Shown in pieces: positions 24,195-36,118 of a stretch of 64,000 nt of DNA (positions are counted from its first letter, which is position 1; the number at the start of each line of letters is the position of its first letter). The translations under genes were made by a program, and so were the position numbers. The stretch spans positions 3,492,360-3,556,359 of the forward strand of contig VFFE01007836.1 of the NCBI GenBank assembly GCA_008921705.1, read 5' to 3'. The notes below the pieces were generated by a model, which worked only from the letters and a program-made list of their open reading frames with translations, was not told the origin of the DNA and did no database searches. This DNA is from Burhinus oedicnemus (taxonomy: Eukaryota; Chordata; Aves; Charadriiformes; Burhinidae).

Positions 24195-25206
24195 GAATCA
24201 TAGAATCATTTAGGTTGGAAAAGACCTTTAAGATCATCTAGTCCAACCATTGACCCTATTCTACCAGCTCTGCCACTAAACCATGCTTCTAAGCACCATA
24301 TCTACATGACTTTTAAACACATCTAGGGATGGTGATTCAAACACCTCCCTGGGCAACCTCTTCTAATGTTTGATAACTCTTTCAGTGAAAAAATTTTTCC
24401 TAATGTCCAGCCTAAACCTCCCCTGGCACAACTTGAACCCATTTCCTCTTGTGCTGTCGCTAGTTACTTAAGAGACCAGCTCCCATCTCACTACAACCTC
24501 CTTTCAGGTAGTTGTAGAGAGCAATAAGGTCTCCCTTCAACCTTCTCTTCTCCAGACTAAACAATCCTAATTCCTTCAGCCGCTCCTCATCAGACATGTT
24601 CTCCAGACCCCTCACCAGCTTTGTTGCCCTTCTCTGGACATGCTCCAGCACCTCCATGTCCCTCCTTTACTGTGGCGCCCAAAACTGAACACAGTACTCA
24701 AGCTGGGGCCTCACCAGCACTGAGTACAGGGGCACGATCACTTCCCTACTCCTGCTGGCCACACCGTTCTTGATACAGGCCAAGGTGCCATTGGCCTTCT
24801 TGGCTACCTGGGCACACTGCTGGCTCATTTTCAGACAGCTGTCTACCAGGACCCCCAGATCCTTTTCTGCCGGGCAGCTTTCCAGCTACTCCTCCCCAAG
24901 CCTGTAGCGTTGCCTGGGGTTGTTGTGATGGAAGTGCAGGACCTGGCACTTGGCCTTGTTAAACCTCATGCAATTGGCTTCAGCCCATCCATCCAGTCTG
25001 TCCAGATCTCTCTGCAGAGCCTTCCTACCCTCAAGCAGATCAACACTTCCACTTAATTTGGTGTCATCTGCAAACTTACTGAGGGTGCACTCAATCCTCT
25101 CGTCCAGATCATCAATAAAGATATTAAACAAGGCTGGCCCCAAGACTGAGCCCTGAGGAACACCACTGGAGACCTGCTGCCAACTGGATTTAACGCCATT
25201 CTTGTA
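24195..25206 (-). mobile_element. CR1 LINE, about 1 kb 3' fragment with reverse-transcriptase remnant
   Basis: Read on the minus strand, the element enters within the CR1 ORF2 reverse transcriptase. The frame at 25143-24886 shows [12 protein letters not shown] and then the catalytic-type [11 protein letters not shown] segment. It ends at a TAG where the family normally has Trp (GEEW). Frameshifts and stops follow. Later blocks include [25 protein letters not shown] sequence (24657-24460) and the 3' UTR, ending at the tail motif near 24195. The element is 5' truncated at about 25206 and cannot encode an active enzyme. It is the longest transposon fragment in the window. Confidence 0.96.
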
Positions 25207-28194
25207 ACACCATTCTTTATAAACCCATTTACTTTCATTCTGAGATTACTGAGGAAATAAAACAGATTCTCCAACACCTATTTTGTAAAAAACAAATGGA
25301 AATCCAGACACAAGAAACACATATTTTCTTCTCTTCTAGACTTTGATCCATGTCCATGTATGACTAGTTTTTGGGATGTTTTTACACTCCTAATCCCAGC
25401 TTCAAAGCCATTTTATCTGTTAGATCTGTTAGCCAAGTATGTACGAAAGGCTGTACATATGGTTACTGCCAGTGGGGTTCAGAATTATAGTGGAAAGCGA
25501 TGACTCAGACCAATGGTTAATATTTCTAACAGTTCTATAATATTAGATTGATATATTCCAACTCTTTGTCTCAGGACGATCAAATTATTTTTACAATATA
25601 TTCTTGATGAGAAAAATCCAGGGAAATGCCTCCCAGAGTTTCAACAGTTACATTTAGAGGTGTGAATATAAATAAACATAGCTTACCAAGAGTCTGTTAC
25701 AGTATTACCTTCTTTTTTTTTTGCCTGCATTGTGTGTAAGGGCACATTGAGTTTTCATGCTACATTTTCCATGAAAGTTGCATATTTAATAATTCTGCAT
25801 TTCCGTTTTGAAGTCATAGGTACTAATCCATTGGACATCATCACTCACGCTTTTTTGGTAAATGTGATTCAGCATGCAATGCCATCCACAAAAAAACCCC
25901 AAAGATCCTAAATCAAGATGTTTCATTGAATCAATATGAAAAAGATCAACTTCAGCTGCCTTATCTGGAGTGATTAAACACACAAGAAAAGTCTCTGATT
26001 ATTCCCTCTGCAAAGAGACATCAATTCTATTCTTAATCTCTCATTTTCTTACCGAAATCCTACTGTGCATTTTTTGCACAGCTCACTATAGTAGGCAGGA
26101 GGCTTATATTTGGTTCCACATTATTCTATTCAAAGCAACATTTATACTCAGTTTCTATTTTGTTATAGGATTAAACATTTGCTGCAGGAGGCAAAGTTTT
26201 TAAAGGAAACTATCCAAAGTCCAGTATTAGGCAATTATTTATATTGCTTGCATTTTAAGGTATTACCTGCTTTAGACTACAGGTAATTAGACAAACTGTG
26301 AAGCTAGAAATTTATTCTGTTTTCTGTTCTATGCACTAAGAATAAAATCCACTCACAAGTTGGAAAGTTATGATAGAATAGTCAAATTATCTTCTTGACT
26401 TTTCGTGGAGATAATATTGGAGCAGTTAAAGAAAGGATACTCCAAGTATACTGAAAAAAACAAAAAATCCCATGTATTTATTCCCACTGCATCACGTTTG
26501 GCCTCCTAGTCATGATTTCACTTTTGTTTAACAGTGAAAATAGGAAACAAAGCAGAGATCAATAGACTTCATTTGAATTATGGTAGCATGACTGTAGGAA
26601 AAAAACATTATAAACTAATCATGTAATTTACTTGGAGGGTAGAAAGTTTGGGACTTAAGACTGAGTAAATCATAATCAACTAAAAGGTGACGAGTTGGTA
26701 TTACCCCGTTGCTCTGCCAGTGTATTCTAATCCTGATCTGATCACCTGTAGAGAAGGGAGCACAGTCCAATCCTTGATATCTTTTGTAAAAATAACAATA
26801 AATGTCTTAGAGATGACTAATACTACAGCTGAAAACCAGAGTACAATAATCAAATGGAGGCCATAATGTTGCACTTGTATCCCCATAGTTTTTTGCATTA
26901 CCATTATAAAATCAATTTAACTATTGACAGGAGGGAAAAAACTCCACAACTTCACAAATTACCAACCCCACTTTTTCCCAACCATTTCTTTTCTTTGATT
27001 CTCCTTACATAGTGATGTCTCATGTACCAAGAACTAGAGAAGGTAATCTGTATAGTACATGTAGAGTAAGGCATGGGACACTTGGTGAGCTAGCCTTTCT
27101 TTCTTTTTTTTTTTTCTTTATAAAACTGTTTTCACAGGAGAGGCTAACAGAAAAACCTGGAGAATGATTATTAACTCAAGCTCTTAAGGCAACCTTTTCT
27201 CTGTAATAAATAGCTTGCTCTATAGAGCTTAAGCGGGGATTAGTTTGTAGGCAGTTTCAGAGGAGAAAAAGAAGTTGTAGTTTCCTCTACCCATGCCTCC
27301 AATATAATTGCACAGCACAACTTTGTAGCAAAAATATCAGAATGGGAAGGCAGGTGGAAAGTGGATAATGCTGTGTTAGGACCTCGTATCTTACACACTA
27401 AGGAGTATATACAAAGACAGAATCAGTGCTGTGAAACCAATTCTTGCAAAAGTGTTTCAATTCAGATTAGCAAACCCATCAGCACAGCCAGCGCAGGGCG
27501 TTAGGACATACTCCAGCAATGGGAGCAAATATTGGCCACTAACAGTACCTTCAAACATTTCAACATGATCATCAAATCAGCACCACAAAGACCCACTTGT
27601 TTAGAGAAATTTCATTTCTCTACAGTATAAGATTCTCTTAGCTGACTAATTTCTCCTTTCTTTTTTTTTTTTTGTGAAAGGTTTCCCAGAAAGCATGGCT
27701 ACTGACTCACCCACTGTTTTCCACAGAATGTGTGCATCGGGTTTTGTTTTCTTTCAATTACATTCCAAGCCCTCCTTGCCGTTAAAAAACCTGAATGTGA
27801 TCTGACACTCTGGACTTGGAGGCAAACATGAGTTGGTCTGACGGGAAGCCTATATTATATCTTATTACAATGTTTCAAAAGTGTAATTCAGACTGTTAAA
27901 TTTTTCAGTGTAGCCTTTTCAAAGTTATGCAGCATCTAGTTATGACTTTTGGCTGTAATTCCTGTATACTAAAAAAAAACCCACCTAAAATCTACAAAAA
28001 TAACAATATTGATGATTTATCAAAAATGACGCCTGGACTGATCCGAATGACATATCTAACCTACCCAAAACATTACCTTCTAACTTTACTTCATATTCTT
28101 TGCTCCATTCTTCATATGAGCTAGTTTTCACATATATGTTCCACTTAATCCAAGCTGAATCTACCGGGTAACTGCTTTAACATTGTTCCTGTGA

Positions 28195-28713
28195 CTACAG
28201 TGCAAAATAACAGTATTCATATGCATTTAATTCGGTTGCCAACATATCAAGTGACAGCTTGAGGCAGTGGAGAGCTTGAAGTGGAGGAGAAAGAAGAGGA
28301 AGTGAGTGCATCCATAACCAGCACCTAAGCAAGCTATTTGCATCTCTCCACCACCACAGCAGATAAAGCAAATTACAGTTATTTAATTTCTGCTTGGACA
28401 AAGGAGAATGGATTTTTTTAATTCCCATGTTCCATCTGAGAATCAACGACTTCAGAAGTAAATGCAGCACAAGGGGCAGAAGAAACCACAGCCTCTGCTT
28501 GACTCTACAGGAGAGGCGACATGGGTTTTCCATCATGCATCTGACTCCTTTCTGCAACAAGATACAGCCAAAGCTCTCATTCATCTCCCTAAATCTTATT
28601 TGTGTTGGATAGTTTCTAACAGTGCTATTTCCATTCCTATTCTCTAGTGCAGTACTGCAAGACAAGCATGAAAAGTTATTTGCCTGTCTTTCATTCTGTC
28701 TCCTTCTCCACAT
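28195..28713 (-). other. Unexplained ATG-initiated ORF, 172 codons
   Basis: The frame starts with ATG at 28713 and ends with TAG at 28195-28197. It is the longest ATG-initiated frame outside the receptor exon and the CpG island. The translation is rich in Leu, Cys and Trp, with a hydrophobic stretch near residues 73-90 (WFLLPLVLHLLLKSLIL) and no recognisable domain. The composition is not typical of a conserved protein, and other frames overlap it. Chance, a lineage-specific peptide or a decayed insertion are all possible. I do not call it a gene. Confidence 0.2.
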
Positions 28714-29458
28714 TATATTTTACCCTCACTAGAGATGTACCTGATCTGGAAATCCCTGTTGAAGAGACTGAAGCTCACACTGGCTGGAAGTTGTAACTCT
28801 GATGCTGACTTAAACTATGAAGCCCTGGTCCAAAAAACTGCTGACTTTTAGCAAGTTGAAAACCTGTCATAATGTTCTGATCTAAACTTGCTGCTCACAT
28901 TATTTACTGACAAGTGAATAGTATCCTGGACCAGAACGTGTGCATCACCTAAAACCAGATTAGGTTCCATATCCATAACTGACCTTCTGGCTCTATTTCT
29001 ATACACAATCAAATAATCCCAAATAATATCAACTTTTGAGACTCCAGTGTGAATTCGGATTGAATTCAAGTGTCTCAGAAAGAAAGACATACATCTAAAC
29101 CAGCAAACTACCCTCTCTTCTCTATCCTGGTTGCTTCTCTGAGCTTCCTTTGATTTTGATCCATAGCTTCGCATTTCACATTGATTTTCAGGTTCAAACA
29201 AAGGCATAATCCTACCCAGTTCCTCTGCAGCTGATGTTAAAACAGAAACTACGTAAATAATTTATTTTTTTTGTTTGGTAGCCAACAGAAAAAAAAAAAA
29301 GTTAGTGGTTATTGTTTTGGATTCATCCCAAACTGAAATGTTTCCACATACTCAGCCAATTAAGGCAGATCATTTGAGATTAAACAAAATATTTCATTCA
29401 AGCAAAAACAAATCAGACATACTTAATAATGCCAGCAAGCCAGAGTCAAAAAGCAAGA

Positions 29459-29477
29459 AAGAAAGAAAAAAAAAAAA
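29459..29477. repeat. (GAAA)n / A-rich simple repeat
   Basis: GAAAGAAAG followed by 12 A. It abuts the GC-rich patch to its right. Confidence 0.8.
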
Positions 29478-29519
29478 GACCCCACTTCATGTCCCTGACC
29501 CTGTGTACCAAAGGTGGTG

Positions 29520-29760
29520 ATCCTGTTACTCCTGGATCGCAGATGACTTGCAGGCGGTCCAAGGACCGGTCCCGTGCCAGGCCTGGGTACGTGAGGGAGC
29601 AGGGCTGGCCTTTGCGGGAACACGCTGGCTGCCTCCTCTGAGCTCTTCTCTGGGAGAAGAAAGCAGCCAGCTGTGGCCAACGCTGCTTGCCTGGATCAGT
29701 GACAAGTGACATGTTCAGCCTCAGGGAACTGTTGTCAGCTCCTGCCTGTGAACTTCTTTC
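29520..29760. other. Local GC-rich patch of unknown origin
   Basis: Base composition rises well above the AT-rich surroundings, and frames on both strands stay open for 70-88 codons (29423-29712). It is not CpG-dense enough to call an island. No protein or transposon is recognised. Confidence 0.4.
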
Positions 29761-31883
29761 AGTTTCCTCTCCTCAGCTTTTGAATTACAGTTTTGGTCCT
29801 TGATCATGTGAAATACGGAACACAGCTGACAACAACAACAAATTTCACCTTTTTCTGTTAGAAAATCATGCAAAATATGGGTTACCTGAGCATTAATAAT
29901 GCCTTGTTCGCTCCAAGAAGAAATTTCACCCTAGGTCTTCATCCCACGAGCAGGCCAGGGCGGTAGACCAGGTCATCGTGAGACCAAACCCTGTTCAGCA
30001 GACTTCAGTTTTATGAATGGTATCCAAATCTTTTTGTTAATCAAATTCAGATATCAAATCTTTTTTGGAAATATTACAATAGTTTCCTGGGGCATATTTT
30101 TCTTCATCTTGTATTGTCTGAAGTAGTACGTTTTGAGAAGTAAATTGTTCACCAAAAAACCAAAGTTAGTCAAAGCTATTAAAAAAAAAAATATCACACA
30201 TCTTTAATTCTGCTGGGGTTTAATGTAAACTAATGTGATGGTCCAGGTTTTCTCAAATGTTTTACAGAAGATATTTAAAATTCTAAATAATTTCATGCTT
30301 TTGCTTTTTTTTGAAAAAAATTTGGAGGATCATGTTGAAACTCCTCCTAAAAAAATGAAGTAAAACAATCTTTAAGCTTAAGTATAACTATGAGATTGAT
30401 CCTCTTTTTTCCTCTTCCTATACAACTTTTTCTAGAGGAGAAAAACCTTGAATTTTAACATATAAATTAATGACCACATAGACAAAAAGTAAACACTGTT
30501 AGTAAGACCGGTAATGGACCCACAATCCACAATGAAGTGTACGTGTGTGAGCCACCAAAAAAAAGAAAAAGGTTAGTACATCTGTTTTTTCAATACAATA
30601 GAAGACACCATTCTTTACTGGCCACTCCTTTTAGAAATACTTCTGACGGCCAAGTTTTGTCAAACTGTTGAATTTAATAAAAACAGGGGAAATTGCATTT
30701 TCAAAGTTCACTTAACGCTCAGAGTGAAATGCAGATGTTTAACTCACCACAAACATCAACATTTTGTTTATTTAACAAAGAGCCTGAGGAGTTCACGTGC
30801 CTCGCCTGGAGTCACGTTGTACGCTCCTTTCTGAGACTACTCCCGCTGATGTCAAACTCTCCTGGCTTGTAAATCTGGCTTGATGCTGACTGCGCTGCAG
30901 AGAGAGGAGGACTGTGAGGCTGCAGGCCTGTGAATAAAACAAGGTATGCCTTCACATCCGCAGATAGCAGTTGCCTAAAAAATAACAGCAGGGAGATGAA
31001 GGAAAGAACTAGAATTTCTGCAGGAGATTGAACCTTCTTTTGCTGGTGCAAAGAATAAATTCATTTTTCCCCTTTGGAAATAAAATTCAGTAGCAATTCA
31101 GAGTTGTATAATTAGAAGTATCCAGTATCAGGGTAAGTCAAAAGGCACAAAAATAGGTGACGGTTTTAAAAAAGGCAGGCGGATTTTCTGTTGCGTTTCA
31201 CCTATCCCAGTCTTCGCGACTCTTTTCTCCTATAGCTTTTCTCGTAAGACCTTATGTAGGAAAAAGCAAGTCCTACACACCCTGCTTCTTTTGAACAAAC
31301 TGCTTCTGTTCTGAAGCCAAAAGCATATGAATCGCACATTGTACCTATTTTTTTATTTATTTCCCATGTCTATCTTCAGCCTGGAACCTGGAGCTACCAA
31401 AAATAAATACTAAGTCAGAGGAAAATGCTAGTGGGATTTTCATCATGTAAAATAAATGAAGAAATGATCCCTGATCAGGACAGCCTTCAACTACCCAAAG
31501 TGTTTCTGCAGTGGTGTACCACACTGCTTGAATTATTTCCTGCTGAAATATATGAAAAGCATTAACCAGGTGATAATGCCACTTCACAACTGTGAAGATC
31601 AGTTACCAGCATTATGTTCCTAATTCATATTCACCTTACAAAGGAGCCGAGAGTAAAGTGAACTAAGAACAGACTCTCAGTTAGAGCAGCAAGTGAATGC
31701 ATGCTGGAACTCCACAAGCTTTTGGTTTTGCTTTGCACATAATGGAAATGTTGCTTAAGAGCTGTTGAGCAACCTCCTGTAAGGAAATTTGTGATTATGA
31801 GAAACCTTTTCCTAAGGGATTTTCTATGTTTTGGAAGATGTTATATGCTTTGATTTGTGAGGTGTTTGAACTTGCAAATGCTT

Positions 31884-31899
31884 GGGGGGGGTGGGGGGG
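31884..31899. repeat. G-rich tract (G8 T G7)
   Basis: Eight G, one T, seven G in an AT-rich setting. It is a low-complexity tract and potentially unstable. Confidence 0.9.
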
Positions 31900-32768
31900 A
31901 TGTAAAGGCTTTTTTGATTGAGTGCTTTGTTATTTTGTCTTTGTTGTTTGGAAATTTTTCTGCCCTGTAAGCCCAATAAACTGTTATTTCCCTGTTTGGT
32001 TTTTTTCCCCAAAGAGAGGTAGCTTCTGTTTTGTTATGGCCTCCTCAACTGCACTGATAATCCAAAACCCAGCATAAGGTGCCTATTTGTAGATTGCACA
32101 ATTTCTGGTGCTTTTGGGATGCCACCAGACTGCAACTGATTCAGAAACAAATGAAGTCACTGGGAACCTTTTCCTTGATGTCACAGGGCTTTGGGAAGGC
32201 CTGTGCAGACGATCTCATTAATCTAGTAATTTGCCCTGTGAACGTCACCAGGAAAGCTGAAGCACACAGGTATTAAGACAGCACATTTCATAAGGATACT
32301 AGAAAAGACAGGTTCACTGTTAAGACAACTAACAAACTGGAAGGTAAGGCAACAGTCAGTCTTTCTAGTCCCCTCTCCAGTTCCTCATGTTTTGGGAAAC
32401 TAATTCTTTTGCGGAGGGTTTGGTTGGTACTTTTTGTCACTATAGGGTGAAGTCCCATCTGGGAATTGCCCAGCATGAAACTGTTTAAACAAACACGCTT
32501 CTACTTGGTCTGACAAGTGCCTCCTCTCAATGAGGTTTATTGTCTGCTTGCCGCATCTTAGAGGTGGTGTCCAATTAATAGCAATTTAATAAATGTAGGT
32601 TTGTAGTTATATTAGAAAAAAAAATGTGAAGCATTTTTTACCTCTCAAATTGTTTTAATCACTTCCTTTTCTATAGCATCCTTCCTTTCCAATAACACAC
32701 TAGAGCTCATAACACAGTAAATAAATTCAGTCTCTTGTCTACTTGGTAGAAAAAAAAATATTGGAGTG

Positions 32769-32782
32769 CTGCCATCTTTTGG
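32769..32782 (-). promoter_or_regulatory. Possible CTCF-type motif
   Basis: The minus strand reads CCAAAAGATGGCAG, matching 12 of 14 positions of the general CTCF core CCASYAGRKGGCRS. A motif match alone is weak evidence for occupancy. Confidence 0.2.
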
Positions 32783-34546
32783 TTACACTATGCGATAATT
32801 GCCATCAATTAGAGGTTGTTTTCTAAAACAAACACAGGAATAAAGTATTCTTAAGACATTTATGAGTTTGTTGTAATAAAGGGAAATCTCTAAATAAATA
32901 CAAACCCAGGAACATTTTCTCTGTAGTCACTGAAGTTTCAGAAGCAACTTTAGTGTATTTGTACAAGGATGTATAGGAAGGCCTGCTTGAGGCAACAAAA
33001 TTTCAGGACACTTGAAAACAAACAATAGATTTTAGATTCTTTTTTTTAATTACAGACTCATCACTAGATAACTTGTGATCCTTATTTTTGCATTTCATTC
33101 TTCGCTTTATAAAACTATTCTATATTTCACCACTTTCATGAATATATAGCTGTATTTTCTGAAGTCTTTACCAGTCTGTCCTTATGATATTTGGGACTTA
33201 ATATGCCCTTACAGACCTGAATTATCAGAAGCCTTGAATGCTGTCTTCTTGGATCCATCCAAGTTAAATGGCAACACGTGGGCAGAGTGAGAGACTAAAG
33301 AGAGTAAGCACATGCTCCCCATTGGTTTTGCCTTTACGTCAGCCGATGAGCAATGACTAAAACTGCAAGCTTCTATCACTGGTCCAACTTTCTCAGGCTG
33401 TAAATACATCCACAGCTGTTTCATTTAGGAGACCGGAACACAATCGATGCAAGGAATACTGTTTACAAACAATTTAGCATCTGAATGAGCATAGCTAGCA
33501 AATTATCATGCCAGCTGGAGTGTTTCAGAAAGTGTTCAGGAAGACATACGCAAAACTACTTCTCTTGATTTCAGTGAGAAATCAAGATGAGAGCCTCCTG
33601 CTTCTTGGCAGTCCTTTGATAAACAGCAGAAGAGATAAAAAAAGAAAATATTGCAACAAAGCTCTGGCTTATTGAGAGTCTGTGGTAATTCCTCTAGTCC
33701 ACACTATCTGCAACTGGAATTTCACAATATAGGGATAGAACATGTCTTTTCATGCTCAAGGTGCAGAATATTTTCCACTTAGCCTTTAGCAATATGTAGT
33801 CCACCATGCACCCAGCAAGTAGCTCTGATTCACCTAGAAAGATATGTGTATGTGGTACATATATCCTAGTTAGCTAGCTAAGATAGTATTGACCCCAGTT
33901 AATGTAGGCACATGTGGCCACCTTATACATCTTTTGCACCGAAAATCAGCAGGAGGACAAGTAAGTTAACATCATTCAGTGGATAAAACCATTTATATCA
34001 TTATGGGGCAGTTCAAAAGAACTGATCATTGCCAAAAGCACTTCAAAGCTACCTTTTTAGTGCGCCTGGAATATGATGGAATTAGTTTTATTACTGTTAC
34101 TAAATATATATGTTAAGTTAGTGCCTGAAGGTACTAATCAAATCAGTAATGGAGATGCTTGTGTTTGGTAGTCCATTTGACCAGGACATTTTAATTTCAT
34201 TCATGAAGCTATAAAATGCAGTGTATTAACTAAACCCTTGTGTCACTGATGGGGAACATGTGGCACACAGGTCAGAAATGACAAACAGTGCTACAGTCAA
34301 TGGTACGCAAGCACAAGTAAAACGGGCATAGCTGTGGAACAGCCTCTGGTTGCCAAAAGGAGCAAAGGTACAGAGAGTGACCTGGAGGAATTAGGAGAAG
34401 AAGCAGGGCAATATTTTGCGTGGACATAAAAAGTCTTCTCCATCACCAATTAATTCTCTCCCATCTATCTGGAAGCTTTCCCAAAACCAACATTTAATTT
34501 CAAGGCTCAGAAGATATGTTTCTTTCTAGGTAATTACTTTGTCTAG

Positions 34547-34569
34547 TAATAAATATAATAATAATAAAT
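34547..34569. repeat. (ATA)n simple repeat
   Basis: Short imperfect array of AATA/ATA units in AT-rich DNA. Confidence 0.8.
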
Positions 34570-36095
34570 CTAAATACAGCAAAAGATCTTTAAATATCCC
34601 AGAAAATCAGCAGGGAGCAGGCTTTCATATATGGCTCTAGATACAAAGCACTGTCCTATTCCGACCTGTTGGAGATACAGAACTCACTCAAAGCTAAGTG
34701 TTGCACAGAATGTCTTTCGGAAAACACAGATTGAAAATACTTGCAATATGCCATATTACAGTCCTATAATATGTTATTTGTACTTATTTCAGTGTATATA
34801 AATGCAAGTATTTAAAATATGTCATCTACTTGACCCATTTGATGGCTGCACCAAGTATACATGCAATATGCCCCAGCCAGACCAAGGTGGTTGCTGATGA
34901 CACACAGAGAACTCTAGATCCAGATGTCCATGCCCAGTAGCGACACCAGCTATTAACATCTTTTTCCTTTTGAACTAGGCAAAATATGTTGTATAATGAT
35001 TAAGGACATGAAATAAATATATTTCCAGTGGAGTTTTAAGCATCACTTCTCAGGGTATAGCTGTGCTTTATATAGTTGAAAAGAGTTCTACCAGTGAAAC
35101 AAGTTTGATACAGCAGCTTGTGACTCTACAAAGGAATAAACAGTCCACACTCGCTGTCAAGCTGTGATATGTTACTACAGCGCACCACATTCAAAGTGCA
35201 GAAAACAGACTTGCTATTAATTTCAAACTTAAAGAAGGACAAGTTGAATTCCTCTCAATAAGGAATGAACTCTTTAATGATAATTTTCCTCTTTAATTTC
35301 AAGGTTCTGGGCAAGACTTCTATGAATTTTCATAGAAAACAGAAGAAGCCTTTTGATATCAATGTGGCCCTTAATTTAAAGTATTATTTAATTTGAAGTA
35401 TTACTCAGCGAGCACTGCAGAGATTACATTTCCTTTAATATAAGAGTGTGTGTGAATTTGCTAGACTGTGTTGTGGATTTCCACATTGTGCACACCCGCA
35501 AGGCTCATGCTGGCCAAAACTGATGCAATGGACTATGCCTCAGCATGGAAATGAGGTTGATGTATGTTGAATACTAGAAATTAGACAGTTCATAATACAA
35601 TTTACACTACTTCAGACTGTTCAAGTGTTGCCTGCAACGTCTCTTCTCCACAGGTCTCTAATTGGTCACTGAGCCAACAAGACAAAATGGCTTTGTCACA
35701 GATCTCTGAACGTGTCAGGCTTAGCCTCTTTGTTTTAACTAACCACAGTTGACGTTGATGAACTGGCATTAGGGCTGAGGAAAAGCCACCCAGATGCACA
35801 GCTGCAGGGAACGCTGAACACAGCTTAGGATAAAATGGGGAAAACAAAAGAACCATTTGCAAATCTCAAATCTTTAATGTGGTCTACAGCCTGATTTGAA
35901 GTAGTGGCCACATTCCTCTCCCTTACCTACAGACACCAGAGACTGGGATGAGGAAAGACATGGCTTAGGGCAAATTATTTTTGTTATTATTGTGTTAACT
36001 ACCTGTTATGCCAGCTGAGAGGACCTGTAAAATTTCCAGGCATCACTGGTACAAAAGGATTGACTGGGGCTCCCAAGCACATCTCAGGACTTTAT

Positions 36096-36118
36096 AAAAC
36101 AAACAAACAAACAAAACC
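36096..36118. repeat. (AAAC)n simple repeat
   Basis: Four to five AAAC units in tandem, ending in an AAAACC variant. Confidence 0.9.

Noticed and set aside
28848..29207. 119-codon minus-strand frame as a gene
   Set aside because: No recognisable domain or splice context. Composition is compatible with chance in this AT-rich region.
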